Shown here: one piece after another, positions 8,847-20,262 of the stretch | Position numbering within the stretch: position 1 is the first letter of the stretch | Layout of the letters: each line of letters begins with the position of its first letter | Source of the DNA: Bacillota bacterium | Lineage (GTDB): Bacteria; Bacillota; Limnochordia; Darwinibacteriales; Darwinibacteriaceae | DNA: 33,543 bases | Direction of reading: 5' to 3' | Assembly: GCA_012521465.1 (NCBI GenBank) | Contig: JAAYMI010000040.1 | Coordinates: forward strand, 1-33,543 | Translations under genes and position numbers: made by a program | Notes under the pieces: generated by a model | The model's input: only the letters and a program-made list of their open reading frames with translations | Told to the model about the DNA's origin: nothing | The model's database searches: none

Positions 8847-8981
8847 TCTTCTCCCTCCAGTACTATGGTCTGCGTTAACTGATTCCTTAACCCATTCTAA
8901 AGGACAGCACGTATTTCCTTCCGAGTTCCTTCCTGATTTCCCTTCATCAGCCAACACTGCGTCGCACGTGTTAGGAACATG

Positions 8982-8990
8982 TGATATACT
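8982..8990 (+). promoter_or_regulatory. Candidate extended -10 promoter for the GH3 gene
   Basis: TGATATACT gives TG-n-TATACT, an extended -10 element, about 37 bases before the GTG start. No convincing -35 lies 16-18 bases upstream, as is common for extended -10 promoters. An imperfect inverted repeat GTTAA (8874-8878) / TTAAC (8887-8891) lies in the same divergent region; no clear LacI-type operator is seen. Confidence 0.45.
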
Positions 8991-9026
8991 TCAAATGACA
9001 GCAAGAATTCTCAAGGAGTGAGTCCT

Positions 9027-11192
9027 GTGCATACAGTGTTTCGCCAAACTGATCGTCCTATGGAAGAACGCATAGCCGATTTACTCGAGAGATTGACGTT
9101 AGAAGAGAAAATCTCTCAGATGGTTTACCACTCTTCTGCCATTGCGAGACTGGGAATACCAGAATACAATTGGTGGAACGAATGCCTCCATGGCGTGGGC
9201 CGTGCCGGTGTGGCCACGGTCTTTCCCCAAGCAATCGGAATGGCTGCATCCTTCAATGCTCCTCTACTTAAGCAAACGGCAGAGATCATCGCCAACGAAG
9301 CCCGGGCGAAACACCACGAGATGGCCCGCCAGGGCGACCGTTCTATCTACAAAGGACTCACCTTTTGGACACCCAACATCAATATCTTTCGCGATCCGCG
9401 CTGGGGACGGGGACAAGAGACCTACGGCGAAGACCCTTATTTGACTGCCTCTCTGGGAAAGGCCTTTGTGGAAGGACTCCAAGGGGATCATCCCAAGTAC
9501 CTAAAAGCGGCAGCCTGCGCTAAGCACTATGCCGTGCACAGCGGACCGGAAAGCCTGCGCCACAGTTTTGACGCCCAAGTCAGCCGCAAAGACCTATTTG
9601 AAACCTACCTGCCTGCTTTCCGGGCGTTGGTTGTGGAGGCTGAGGTAGAGGCGGTGATGGGCGCGTATAACCGCACCAACGGCGAACCGTGCTGCGCTAG
9701 TCCCACCCTCCTGCAGAAGATCCTCCGGGAACAGTGGGGCTTCACGGGCCATGTGGTCTCGGACTGCGGCGCAATCTCCGACTTCCACCTCCATCACAAA
9801 ATCACGGCCACCCCAGAAGAGTCAGCAGCGCTAGCGGTTAATAACGGCTGCGACCTCAACTGCGGCCACGTCTTCTTTGCCCTCAAAGAGGCGGTCGAGC
9901 AGGGGCTTATCTCAGAAGAGACCATCGACCGTTCTCTCGCCCGGCTCCTGAGGACCCGGTTTAGGCTCGGCATGTTCGATCCACCAGAAGCAGTGCCGTA
10001 TTCCCAAATCCCGTACGAAATTGTGGCCTGCCCAGAACACCGGGCCCACGCCCGCCAGATGGCGCGTGAGTCTATGGTCTTGTTAAAAAACGAAAACAAC
10101 CTCCTGCCACTCCCTGATGGTCTAAAATCCATTGCAGTTATCGGTCCCAATGCCGCTTCCCACAAGGTGCTGGTGGGCAATTATTACGGGACCTCAACGC
10201 AGCTTGTCACTGCTCTCGATGGCATCCGCAATCGCCTCACACCACAGACAAAGGTATGGTATGCGGAGGGCTGCCACCTATTCAAGACTGAACACTCTTA
10301 TTGGGGAGATTCACCAGCCGCTGGCTTTGCCGAAGCCATTGCTGCCGCACAGCGTTCTGATGCAGTCATTATGTGCCTAGGCATCTCCCCTGATCTGGAA
10401 GGGGAAGAGGGTGCAGCAGCCAATTCCGATGGCGGTGGTGATCGGGTCAATCTCGGCCTTCCAGGAGTGCAGGAAGAGCTGCTCCAAGCAGTCCACGCCA
10501 CAGGCAAACCCATTGTCTTGGTTCTCTTCAGCGGCAGCCCCCTAACTGTAAACTGGGCCCATGATCATATTCCCGCCATTATCCAGGCCTGGTACCCAGG
10601 AGAAGAAGGAGGAAGCGCGCTCGCGGATATCATCTTCGGCGATTACAACCCCGCAGGCCGACTGCCTGTAACATTCGTGAAGTCCATTGACGACCTGCCC
10701 GAATTTACGGATTACTCTATGGAGGGGCGGACTTACCGCTACATGCAGACAGAGCCGCTCTATCCATTCGGCTACGGCCTCAGCTACACCCAGTTCGAGT
10801 ATACTGGCCTGCACGTCCCTGCATCCGCTCCAGTGGGAAGTGAAATTGAAGTGACGGTGGACGTAACCAATGTAGGCCAGCGTGCTGGTGATGAAGTGGT
10901 GCAGCTGTATGTGCGGGCCCTCGATGCCAGTGTAAAGACACCCATCCACTCCCTGCAGGGCTTTTCACGCATTCACCTGCAGCCAGGCGAAACGGCCCAA
11001 GTGAAGTTTGTCCTTACCCCTAGGCAGCTGGCAGTATTTTATGAGGATGGAAGCTGTGCTGTTGAACCAGGACGCTACCTGGTTTTCGTCGGCGGAAATG
11101 GACCTGACAAGCGGAGTATTGCCTTGACTGGAAATTCACCGCTCCAGGCGGAACTGCGTCTAGAAGGGCAGGCGATCGGGCTTCCATTCTGA
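9027..11192 (+). CDS. Glycoside hydrolase family 3 beta-xylosidase/beta-glucosidase
   Basis: A 721-residue GH3 enzyme. The N-terminal barrel contains NWWNECLHGVGRAG and VFPQAIGMAASFN, which resemble the beta-xylosidase/arabinofuranosidase subgroup, then the K-H pair in AKHYAVHSGPE and the nucleophile aspartate about residue 246 in VVSDCGAISD. The second domain carries GISPDLEGEEG, with the candidate acid/base glutamate. A fibronectin type III-like domain closes the protein (from YPFGYGLSYT onward). No signal peptide is present, so it should act in the cytoplasm on imported short xylo- or gluco-oligosaccharides, releasing monosaccharides from non-reducing ends. A GTG at 9018 overlaps the AAGGAG ribosome binding site (9013-9018); the next GTG at 9027, 8 bases after it, is the better start. 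Xylosidase over glucosidase is a subgroup-based preference, not proven. Confidence 0.92.
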   Translation: MHTVFRQTDRPMEERIADLLERLTLEEKISQMVYHSSAIARLGIPEYNWWNECLHGVGRAGVATVFPQAIGMAASFNAPLLKQTAEIIANEARAKHHEMARQGDRSIYKGLTFWTPNINIFRDPRWGRGQETYGEDPYLTASLGKAFVEGLQGDHPKYLKAAACAKHYAVHSGPESLRHSFDAQVSRKDLFETYLPAFRALVVEAEVEAVMGAYNRTNGEPCCASPTLLQKILREQWGFTGHVVSDCGAISDFHLHHKITATPEESAALAVNNGCDLNCGHVFFALKEAVEQGLISEETIDRSLARLLRTRFRLGMFDPPEAVPYSQIPYEIVACPEHRAHARQMARESMVLLKNENNLLPLPDGLKSIAVIGPNAASHKVLVGNYYGTSTQLVTALDGIRNRLTPQTKVWYAEGCHLFKTEHSYWGDSPAAGFAEAIAAAQRSDAVIMCLGISPDLEGEEGAAANSDGGGDRVNLGLPGVQEELLQAVHATGKPIVLVLFSGSPLTVNWAHDHIPAIIQAWYPGEEGGSALADIIFGDYNPAGRLPVTFVKSIDDLPEFTDYSMEGRTYRYMQTEPLYPFGYGLSYTQFEYTGLHVPASAPVGSEIEVTVDVTNVGQRAGDEVVQLYVRALDASVKTPIHSLQGFSRIHLQPGETAQVKFVLTPRQLAVFYEDGSCAVEPGRYLVFVGGNGPDKRSIALTGNSPLQAELRLEGQAIGLPF

Positions 11193-11193
11193 T

Positions 11194-11223
11194 TTGACCT
11201 GCCGCGCAATTAATGTATATAAT
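11194..11223 (+). promoter_or_regulatory. Promoter of nifJ
   Basis: TTGACC (11194-11199), an 18-base spacer and a perfect TATAAT (11218-11223), immediately after the GH3 stop codon. It gives nifJ its own transcript with a leader of about 205 bases. Confidence 0.7.
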
Positions 11224-11225
11224 GA

Positions 11226-14960
<3,735 letters not shown>

Positions 14961-14972
14961 GAGCGCATGACG

Positions 14973-14997
14973 AAAGCCCCCTGTGTGGGGGCTTTTT
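14973..14997 (+). terminator. Intrinsic terminator of nifJ
   Basis: AAAGCCCCC (14973-14981), loop TGTGT, GGGGGCTTT (14987-14995), ending in a run of five T (14993-14997), 12 bases after the nifJ stop. The mirrored A/T flanks may also let it serve the convergent SleB-type gene, whose stop is 3 bases away. Confidence 0.9.
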
Positions 14998-14999
14998 CG

Positions 15000-15428
15000 T
15001 TATGAAGCAAAAACATGGTCACCGATCTGCATCTTGATGGGCCTGGTCCATACCCAACTACTTTGGGGGACCTTGCGCGGATTCCAAAAGAACAAGGCTC
15101 CATCGGTGGGATCGTGCCCTGAAAGAGCCTCGAGCACTGCCTCATAAGCAGTATTGTTGGGCAGCATATTGATGGTGCCATTGGCCACCACTTCGAACTG
15201 GCGCGGCTGGTAGACTACTCCCCACACGGTGTTGGGGAAGTCAGGATGCCTGAGTCGATTGAGTGCCACCGCTGCCACTGCCACCTGACCCAAATATGGT
15301 TCGCCGCGAGCCTCGGCATGGACTAAGCGGGCCAGCAGCTTGATCTCGTCCAGCTGCTGGTCCGTGTACTCATCTTCAGGAAGCACGAATCCGCCTTCCA
15401 CCGACGGAAGCACTGGCGTGGACTTCAT
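15000..15428 (-). CDS. SleB-type cell wall hydrolase, minimal single-domain form
   Basis: A 142-residue protein consisting almost entirely of a Hydrolase_2 (SleB) domain: LLARLVHAEARGEPYLGQVA holds the glutamate expected to be catalytic in the AEARGE motif, and VALNRLRHPDFPNTVWGVVY and PRQFEVVANG are typical. SleB/CwlJ proteins cut spore-cortex or vegetative peptidoglycan as lytic transglycosylases. Usual SleB has a signal peptide and a peptidoglycan-binding domain; neither is here, which resembles the smaller CwlJ-like arrangement. The ATG (15426-15428) is preceded by GGAAGGGGGGAAGAGA. The 106 bases between it and the dehydratase-like gene contain only a short CCCC-TGC-GGGG hairpin without a T run on either side. 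The gene supports a spore-forming host. Confidence 0.87.
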   Translation of the reverse strand: MKSTPVLPSVEGGFVLPEDEYTDQQLDEIKLLARLVHAEARGEPYLGQVAVAAVALNRLRHPDFPNTVWGVVYQPRQFEVVANGTINMLPNNTAYEAVLEALSGHDPTDGALFFWNPRKVPQSSWVWTRPIKMQIGDHVFAS

Positions 15429-15534
15429 TCTCTTCCCCCCTTCCGTCCCACACCTCCATATCTCGTGTTAAGATATGCAGGCTGCATCCGGTAGGGAATG
15501 GCCCCTGCGGGGGACTTAAGCATGCGCTGCGGCT

Positions 15535-16758
15535 CTACTGAACCTCTGGATCTGCCCAGCGATCGTTTGGCAGCAGCGGATACCAATCAGGACGCCGGGA
15601 ATCCCTGTCGTAGCAGTAGGCTCCCTGTCTTCTGAACTGCTCCGCGTACTCCTGCAGGCGGTCACGGTCAAGCTTGACCCCAAGGCCCGGCTCGTCGGGC
15701 ACAGCGATCTGACCATCCTTGTACTCCATCTTGCCGCCGGCAATCACATCGTCCAAGAGCTGATGGTAGTGGGCATCAATGGCGAAGGTCAGATTGGGCA
15801 GAGCAGCCGCAAGATGCAGCATCGTGCTGAGCTGAATGCCCAGTTCGCCGGAAGAGTGGACCGAGATGCCAAGCTGGAAGGTATCACATATGGCCGCTGC
15901 TTTCACGCACGCTCTGATGCCGCCCCAAAAACAGGTGTCGAGTAAGATTACGTCTGCGGCTGGATTGAGGACGTTCTGCGCCAGCTGCTCGAAGGTGACC
16001 ACCACCGTATTCGTTGCGAGGGGAATGGTAGTCTTTTCCCGCACCCTGCGCATACCGTTTAGGCCCCAGGTTGGATCCTCCAGGTAATCATTGCGGATAG
16101 ATTCGATCTGCTTAGCGAACCAGATGCTGTCCTCGACGCTCCAACAGGCATTAGGATCAATGCGGAAGTGATCCTGCGGAAATTCTGCAGCTAAGGCTTT
16201 GTAGGCGTCCAGTTCATATTCAGGCGGGAAAACTCCTGCCTTCAGCTTATGGGTCCTGAACCCGCAGCGTTCTTTCAAAGCCCGGGTATGCCTCACCAGC
16301 TGCTCAATAGTGCGCACTTCCTCGATGCCCAGCTCCTGGTTTTCGTAGCGGAAGAACAGGTAGCTGGCGAACGATATCTTGTCGCGCAGCTTCCCTCCGA
16401 TGAGGTTGTACACCGGCTGATTGAGCTTTTGGCCAATGATATCCAGGCAGGCAAACTCGATTGCCGCCATGTACTGCAGGCGGTTGTTGTAGAGGCTGGC
16501 CGTGGGGTTGCAGATCTTGTAGCGCAGGGCCTCTAGCTGAAAGGGATCGTGACCAATGAGGTAATCCTTCAAACGCTTAAACTGCAGCTCCGCACCTTCT
16601 CCGCCACCTCCCACCTCCCCTAAGCCCACAATTCCTTCGTCCGTAACCACTTCCACGATGGTCCGCACAAAGCGACCCCAATGCTCACCGTTGCTGTGCC
16701 GCAGTGGTGCTTCCAGGGGAACACTGACGGTGGTTGGAATTATGTCCACAATCTTCAT
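15535..16758 (-). CDS. Enolase-superfamily sugar-acid dehydratase, glucarate dehydratase-like
   Basis: A 407-residue member of the mandelate racemase/muconate lactonizing group, closest in motif order to glucarate dehydratases. An N-terminal capping domain is followed by a barrel with the base motif [11 protein letters not shown] (K171-L-K173), metal-binding D201 (RIDPNACWS), E227 (YLEDPTWG) and N250 (LATNT), and the catalytic histidine about 301 ([10 protein letters not shown]). Such enzymes abstract a proton alpha to a carboxylate and eliminate water from an acid sugar to give a keto-deoxy product. The substrate cannot be assigned: the GlucD-typical SHSN region reads VHSSGE. The ATG at 16758 is six bases after AAGGTGGG; the ATG at 16764 touches that site and is too close. 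It lies 12 bases behind the GntR gene in one operon. Confidence 0.88.
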   Translation of the reverse strand: MKIVDIIPTTVSVPLEAPLRHSNGEHWGRFVRTIVEVVTDEGIVGLGEVGGGGEGAELQFKRLKDYLIGHDPFQLEALRYKICNPTASLYNNRLQYMAAIEFACLDIIGQKLNQPVYNLIGGKLRDKISFASYLFFRYENQELGIEEVRTIEQLVRHTRALKERCGFRTHKLKAGVFPPEYELDAYKALAAEFPQDHFRIDPNACWSVEDSIWFAKQIESIRNDYLEDPTWGLNGMRRVREKTTIPLATNTVVVTFEQLAQNVLNPAADVILLDTCFWGGIRACVKAAAICDTFQLGISVHSSGELGIQLSTMLHLAAALPNLTFAIDAHYHQLLDDVIAGGKMEYKDGQIAVPDEPGLGVKLDRDRLQEYAEQFRRQGAYCYDRDSRRPDWYPLLPNDRWADPEVQ

Positions 16759-16770
16759 GATCATCCCACC

Positions 16771-17451
16771 TTATGGCTGTGCGAAGTAATCCGGGAACTC
16801 CTGCAATAGCCGCTTTCTTTCCACAATCACCATGCGGAGGTGTTCCTGCATGGTCTGGGCGGCAGTATCGGGTTTGTTCTCTTTCACGGCATCAAGAATT
16901 GCTCTGTGCTGAGCGATAATCCTGTCCCAATCATGGTGGTGCGACAAACGCAGCACTCTCAGCCTAAAGAAATCGTTGTTCAGCTGGCTGATCATCTGCC
17001 ATGTGCGTTCCCGCCCACAAATGCGGAACAATGCAGCATGGAACCGATCGTCAAGGGAAAGCATCTGCAGATAACTCTGGTTATCGTGGCAGATCTCCTG
17101 CTGCGCCAAATTAGATTCCAGATTGATAATGTCATCTCGGGTCAAGTGCCCGCATGCATCCTGCACAACAGCCATTTCCAGGACTTCCCTAGCAAAGCGG
17201 CCTTCATCCACATTGGCTAGGTTGATTAAAGAGACATATGTGCCGCGCTGGGGATAAACCTCCACCAGGCCGTCTTGAAAAAGGCGCACAAACACCTCCC
17301 GCACCGGGGTGCGGCTGACGTGGAACCGTTCGGAGACCTCTTGTTCCGACATCTTAGTGCCTGGTTTGAGGATGAGGTGGAGAATATCGTGCCGCAGGGA
17401 ACGGTACACCATCTCCCGGGCAGAACTCCTACTTGCATACGCTGCTTCCAC
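16771..17451 (-). CDS. GntR-family (FadR/FCD subfamily) transcriptional regulator
   Basis: A 226-residue regulator. A winged helix-turn-helix (about 10-75) contains LKPGTKMSEQEVSERFHVSR, then TPVREVFVRLFQDGLV and the wing PQRGTYVS. A helical FCD effector domain (about 85-215) carries the acidic/histidine metal-site residues in DDRFHAALF, QHRAILDAV and MQEHLRMV. FCD regulators respond to organic or sugar acids, fitting the sugar-acid dehydratase-like gene transcribed 12 bases behind it. GTG start (17449-17451) with AAGGAG 9 bases upstream. A strong promoter and a perfect palindrome precede it, so autorepression relieved by the dehydratase substrate is a reasonable inference. Confidence 0.92.
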   Translation of the reverse strand: MEAAYASRSSAREMVYRSLRHDILHLILKPGTKMSEQEVSERFHVSRTPVREVFVRLFQDGLVEVYPQRGTYVSLINLANVDEGRFAREVLEMAVVQDACGHLTRDDIINLESNLAQQEICHDNQSYLQMLSLDDRFHAALFRICGRERTWQMISQLNNDFFRLRVLRLSHHHDWDRIIAQHRAILDAVKENKPDTAAQTMQEHLRMVIVERKRLLQEFPDYFAQP

Positions 17452-17470
17452 TAAACTCGACTCCTTCTAG

Positions 17471-17484
17471 ACTACCATGGTAGT
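17471..17484. promoter_or_regulatory. Perfect palindromic operator, probable site of the GntR regulator
   Basis: ACTACCATGGTAGT is a perfect 14-base palindrome that begins about 8 bases below the -10 element of the gntR promoter, covering the expected transcript start and early leader. An overlapping AGTATACT palindrome (17482-17489) abuts it. Position and symmetry suit steric repression; assignment to the adjacent GntR protein is inferred. Confidence 0.65.
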
Positions 17485-17492
17485 ATACTGTA

Positions 17493-17521
17493 ATCATAAC
17501 CAGCATTTAACTTTATGTCAA
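17493..17521 (-). promoter_or_regulatory. Promoter of the gntR-dehydratase operon
   Basis: Read on the minus strand: TTGACA (17516-17521), exactly 17 bases, then TATGAT (17493-17498). This is one of the best housekeeping promoter matches in the window, 41 bases upstream of the gntR start. Confidence 0.8.
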
Positions 17522-17548
17522 CCCTATTGCCTAAGCGCTAATGAAAAT

Positions 17549-17594
17549 CCTGCCGCAGGCGCCAGAGTTGTAAGGCCGCCGGTCCGGCGGCAGG
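17549..17594 (+). promoter_or_regulatory. Mutually exclusive GC-rich hairpins upstream of deoD
   Basis: GCCGCCG (17575-17581), loop GTC, CGGCGGC (17585-17591) forms a 7-bp hairpin. CCTGCCGC (17549-17556) can instead pair with GCGGCAGG (17587-17594), consuming the 3' arm. No T run follows, so it is not a plain terminator. It sits 60 bases before the deoD start. Whether it is transcribed with deoD is not established, since no clear promoter was seen. Confidence 0.35.
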
Positions 17595-17653
17595 AAGAGT
17601 TCTAGGAGTGTCAAAGATATAAGAGTGACAAACCAGACAAAGGAGGATCGGTT

Positions 17654-18364
17654 ATGCCTACAACGCATAATGCTGCCCAAGTAGGAGATATCGCCAAGAC
17701 CGTGCTGATGGCAGGAGACCCTCTTCGGGTGAAGTTCATTGCTGAGACTTACCTTGAAAACGTCAAGTGCTATAACGAAGTGCGCGGCATGCTGGGCTTT
17801 ACAGGCGAGTATAAGGGAGTTCCCGTGTCAGTTCAAAGCCACGGTATGGGGATACCCTCAATCGGAATTTACACTTACGAGCTTTTTAACATGTACGGTG
17901 TCGAAAACATCATCCGGGTAGGGTCCTGTGGAGCGATCGATCCTAGTGTACAGCTCATGGACTTGGTCTTTGCCCAAGGAGCCTGTACCGATTCGAACTA
18001 TGCTTCTCAATATCGCCTGCCTGGGACCTTCGCCCCGATCGCTAGCTACGACTTGTTGGAAGCCGCTGTTCAGATTGCTCGCAAAAAGGACCTGCGCTAT
18101 TTCGTAGGCAACGTACTGGCCTCCGACTTCTTCTACGCGGATCATCAAGCGACGCTGGATTGGCAGAAGATGGGGGTCTTGGCTGTGGAGATGGAAGCCG
18201 CTGCTCTGTACATGAATGCCGCTCGGGCCAAGAAGAGGGCTTTGTGCATGCTGACCGTATCTGATGAGGTGCACAGCGGCCGCGAAATCTCAGCTCACGA
18301 GCGCCAAGTTGGCTTTACTGCCATGATGGAAGTGGCCTTAGAACTCGCTGCGCAGATCTCCTAG
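17654..18364 (+). CDS. deoD: Purine-nucleoside phosphorylase, DeoD type
   Basis: A 236-residue enzyme of the hexameric nucleoside phosphorylase family, full length. It splits purine (deoxy)ribonucleosides with phosphate to base and (deoxy)ribose-1-phosphate in purine salvage. Landmarks: N-terminal [20 protein letters not shown] with GDPLR (phosphate contact), [36 protein letters not shown], the nucleoside-binding VEMEAAALY, and TVSDEVHSG, whose aspartate is the general acid of DeoD enzymes. An ideal AAAGGAGG lies upstream of the ATG. It is followed 24 bases later by the lysA-like gene on the same strand, an unusual partner; the pairing may just reflect shared transcription. Confidence 0.96.
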   Translation: MPTTHNAAQVGDIAKTVLMAGDPLRVKFIAETYLENVKCYNEVRGMLGFTGEYKGVPVSVQSHGMGIPSIGIYTYELFNMYGVENIIRVGSCGAIDPSVQLMDLVFAQGACTDSNYASQYRLPGTFAPIASYDLLEAAVQIARKKDLRYFVGNVLASDFFYADHQATLDWQKMGVLAVEMEAAALYMNAARAKKRALCMLTVSDEVHSGREISAHERQVGFTAMMEVALELAAQIS

Positions 18365-18388
18365 TTGGAAAGGTGAATCATACCTGTC

Positions 18389-19639
18389 ATGAAAAGGCCC
18401 TTTGTTACTGCCGAGCAGCTTCGGCAGATTGTTGAGCAGTACCCTACACCGTTTCATCTCTACGACGAGGCTGGGATCCGTGCGAATGCTCGGCGGCTTC
18501 ACAAAGCCTTCGCATGGAACCCGCGGTTTAGGGAGTATTTCGCCGTAAAAGCCACTCCCAATCCCCGCATCCTCCAAATCCTGCAGGAGGAAGGTTGCGG
18601 CGTTGATTGCGCCACCTTAACAGAGCTTCTGCTCGCCGAGGCAGTGGGTTTTTCTGGTGAGGAAATCATGTTCTCTGCTAATATGACACCCTTCGAAGAC
18701 TTTTCCTTTGCCCACAAACTCGGCGCCATTCTGAATCTAGATGACATCAGCGACATCGACTACTTCCAGCACCTGCCTCACATTCCTGAACTGGTCTCCT
18801 GCCGCTACAATCCTGGCGGGAAGTTCGCCATCAGCAACGAGATTATGAACACTCCAGCCGAGGCGAAATACGGGTTCACCCGGGAACAGCTCACAACAGG
18901 GTACCGAAGGTTAATGGATTTGGGAGTGCGGAAGTTCGGTCTCCACGCATTTCTGGCCAGCAACACCAGAAACAACGACTATTACCCAGTGCTGGCCCGT
19001 CTCCTCTTCCAGACCGCTGTGGAGCTCCACCAAGAGACCCGGGCAGAGATCAGCTTGATCAATCTTTCGGGAGGTATCGGTATCCCTTACCATCCCGACG
19101 ATCAGCCCGCCGACATTGCAGCGATCGGTGAAGGTGTACGCCAGGCGTATGCCGATATCCTGGTGCCGGCCGGTATGGAGGACGTGGCGGTTGTCACGGA
19201 GCTCGGCCGCTACATGCTCGGCCCGTACGGGTGCCTGGTGGCCACTGCCATTCGCAAGAAGGAGACCTACAAGAACTACATCGGGCTTGATGCCTGCGCA
19301 GCCAATCTAATGCGCCCGGCAATGTACGGTGCCTATCACCACATCACCATCGCGGGCAAGGAAGAGTGGCCCTGCGACCATGTTTACGATGTGGTGGGAG
19401 GGCTGTGCGAGAACAACGACAAGTTCGCCATAGACAGGCCACTTCCCCGAATCGACATCGGGGACATTGTCGTGATCCATGATACCGGTGCCCACGGTTT
19501 CTCCATGGGCTACAACTACAACGGTAAGCTCCGCTCTGCCGAGCTGCTGCTGCGAACTGACGGCACGGTCGAGTTGATCCGCCGGGCTGAAACACCTGCC
19601 GACTATTTTGCCACCCTGAATCTACCCATTCGGAAATGA
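18389..19639 (+). CDS. lysA: PLP-dependent fold-type III decarboxylase, diaminopimelate decarboxylase-like
   Basis: A 416-residue alanine-racemase-fold decarboxylase. The PLP lysine is K54 in YFAVKATPNPRIL. SGGIGIPYHP (about 227-236) is the glycine-rich phosphate loop, ELGRYMLGPYG follows the EPGR consensus with L for P, and the C-terminal partner cysteine is C340 in GGLCENNDKFA; MRPAMYGAYH is typical of LysA. Diaminopimelate decarboxylase makes lysine from meso-diaminopimelate. The specificity helix is less clear and ESGD of classical LysA reads ENND, so a related amino-acid decarboxylase is possible. The only ribosome-binding candidate, AAAGGTGA, is about 12 bases before the ATG, so initiation may be weak or coupled to deoD. 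A hairpin follows the stop. Confidence 0.82.
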   Translation: MKRPFVTAEQLRQIVEQYPTPFHLYDEAGIRANARRLHKAFAWNPRFREYFAVKATPNPRILQILQEEGCGVDCATLTELLLAEAVGFSGEEIMFSANMTPFEDFSFAHKLGAILNLDDISDIDYFQHLPHIPELVSCRYNPGGKFAISNEIMNTPAEAKYGFTREQLTTGYRRLMDLGVRKFGLHAFLASNTRNNDYYPVLARLLFQTAVELHQETRAEISLINLSGGIGIPYHPDDQPADIAAIGEGVRQAYADILVPAGMEDVAVVTELGRYMLGPYGCLVATAIRKKETYKNYIGLDACAANLMRPAMYGAYHHITIAGKEEWPCDHVYDVVGGLCENNDKFAIDRPLPRIDIGDIVVIHDTGAHGFSMGYNYNGKLRSAELLLRTDGTVELIRRAETPADYFATLNLPIRK

Positions 19640-19643
19640 GACG

Positions 19644-19673
19644 GCACCCAACCGGCTTAGGCAGGTTGGGTGC
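19644..19673 (+). terminator. Terminator hairpin after the lysA-like gene
   Basis: GCACCCAACC (19644-19653), 10-base loop, GGTTGGGTGC (19664-19673), a perfect 10-bp stem followed by TTCTGTGTCT. The T run is weak. It lies between convergent genes and may act in both directions. Confidence 0.6.
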
Positions 19674-19681
19674 TTCTGTGT

Positions 19682-20212
19682 CTAGCCTTTGAGGAGCTGG
19701 GCATACTTAGCGCGAAACTTCGCCACTTTGGGAGCAATTACCATCCGGCAGTAGGCCTGCTCCGGGTGATTGGCGAAGTAGTTGCGGTGATAGTCCTCAG
19801 CGGGATAGAAATTTGCCAGCGGGCTGATTTCTGTGACAATGGGAGAATCCCACCGCTTGGCTGCTTTCTCGCGCACGCGCTCAGCAATATCTCTCTGTTC
19901 TTCGCTGTGATAGAAGATCACCGAACGATATTGGGTCCCGACATCTTCACCCTGGCGGTTCGGCGTAGTGGGATCGTGAGTGCTGAAAAACACCTCCACC
20001 AGCTGTTCATAACTGATCACGGCCGGGTCGAACGTGATGCGCACCACCTCCGCGTGGCCGGTGGTATCCGTGCACACTTGCTCGTAGGTAGGATCCGGTA
20101 CATGTCCGCCGGAATAGCCGGGCTCAGCGCTGATTACGCCTTTGAGGCTGCCAAAGACAGCCTCGGAACACCAAAAGCACCCACTACCAAAAGTGGCTTG
20201 TTCTGTCTGCAT
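19682..20212 (-). CDS. msrA: Peptide-methionine (S)-S-oxide reductase MsrA
   Basis: A 176-residue enzyme that repairs methionine-S-sulfoxide in proteins. The catalytic GCFWC motif is near the N-terminus (C12 nucleophile, C15), followed by PGYSGGHVPDPTYEQV, TGHAEVVRITFDP and HDPTTPNRQGEDVGTQYRS, all diagnostic. A GTG at 20221 overlaps the AGGAG site, while the ATG at 20210-20212 lies 8 bases after it, so the ATG is chosen. No MsrB domain is fused. It is a stand-alone gene, convergent with the lysA-like gene and divergent from the methyltransferase gene. Its presence suggests occasional oxygen exposure in an otherwise anaerobic organism. Confidence 0.96.
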   Translation of the reverse strand: MQTEQATFGSGCFWCSEAVFGSLKGVISAEPGYSGGHVPDPTYEQVCTDTTGHAEVVRITFDPAVISYEQLVEVFFSTHDPTTPNRQGEDVGTQYRSVIFYHSEEQRDIAERVREKAAKRWDSPIVTEISPLANFYPAEDYHRNYFANHPEQAYCRMVIAPKVAKFRAKYAQLLKG

Positions 20213-20262
20213 GCAGTTCACTCCTGACTGTTAAGATTTCGGAAAACTAAGAAGGTGAAACG

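Noticed and set aside
15485-15534. CCCC-TGC-GGGG hairpin as a terminator between the dehydratase-like and SleB-type genes
   Set aside because: Only a 4-bp stem, with no T run on either strand.
17531-17542. CTAAGCGCTAAT as a third LacI-type operator, upstream of deoD
   Set aside because: It has the AGCGCT centre but three mismatches to TTAA-N-CG-N-TTAA, and no LacI gene is close.
19670-20227. 185-codon open frame on the plus strand opposite msrA
   Set aside because: The minus strand carries a complete MsrA with all motifs; the opposite frame has no family resemblance and no ribosome binding site.
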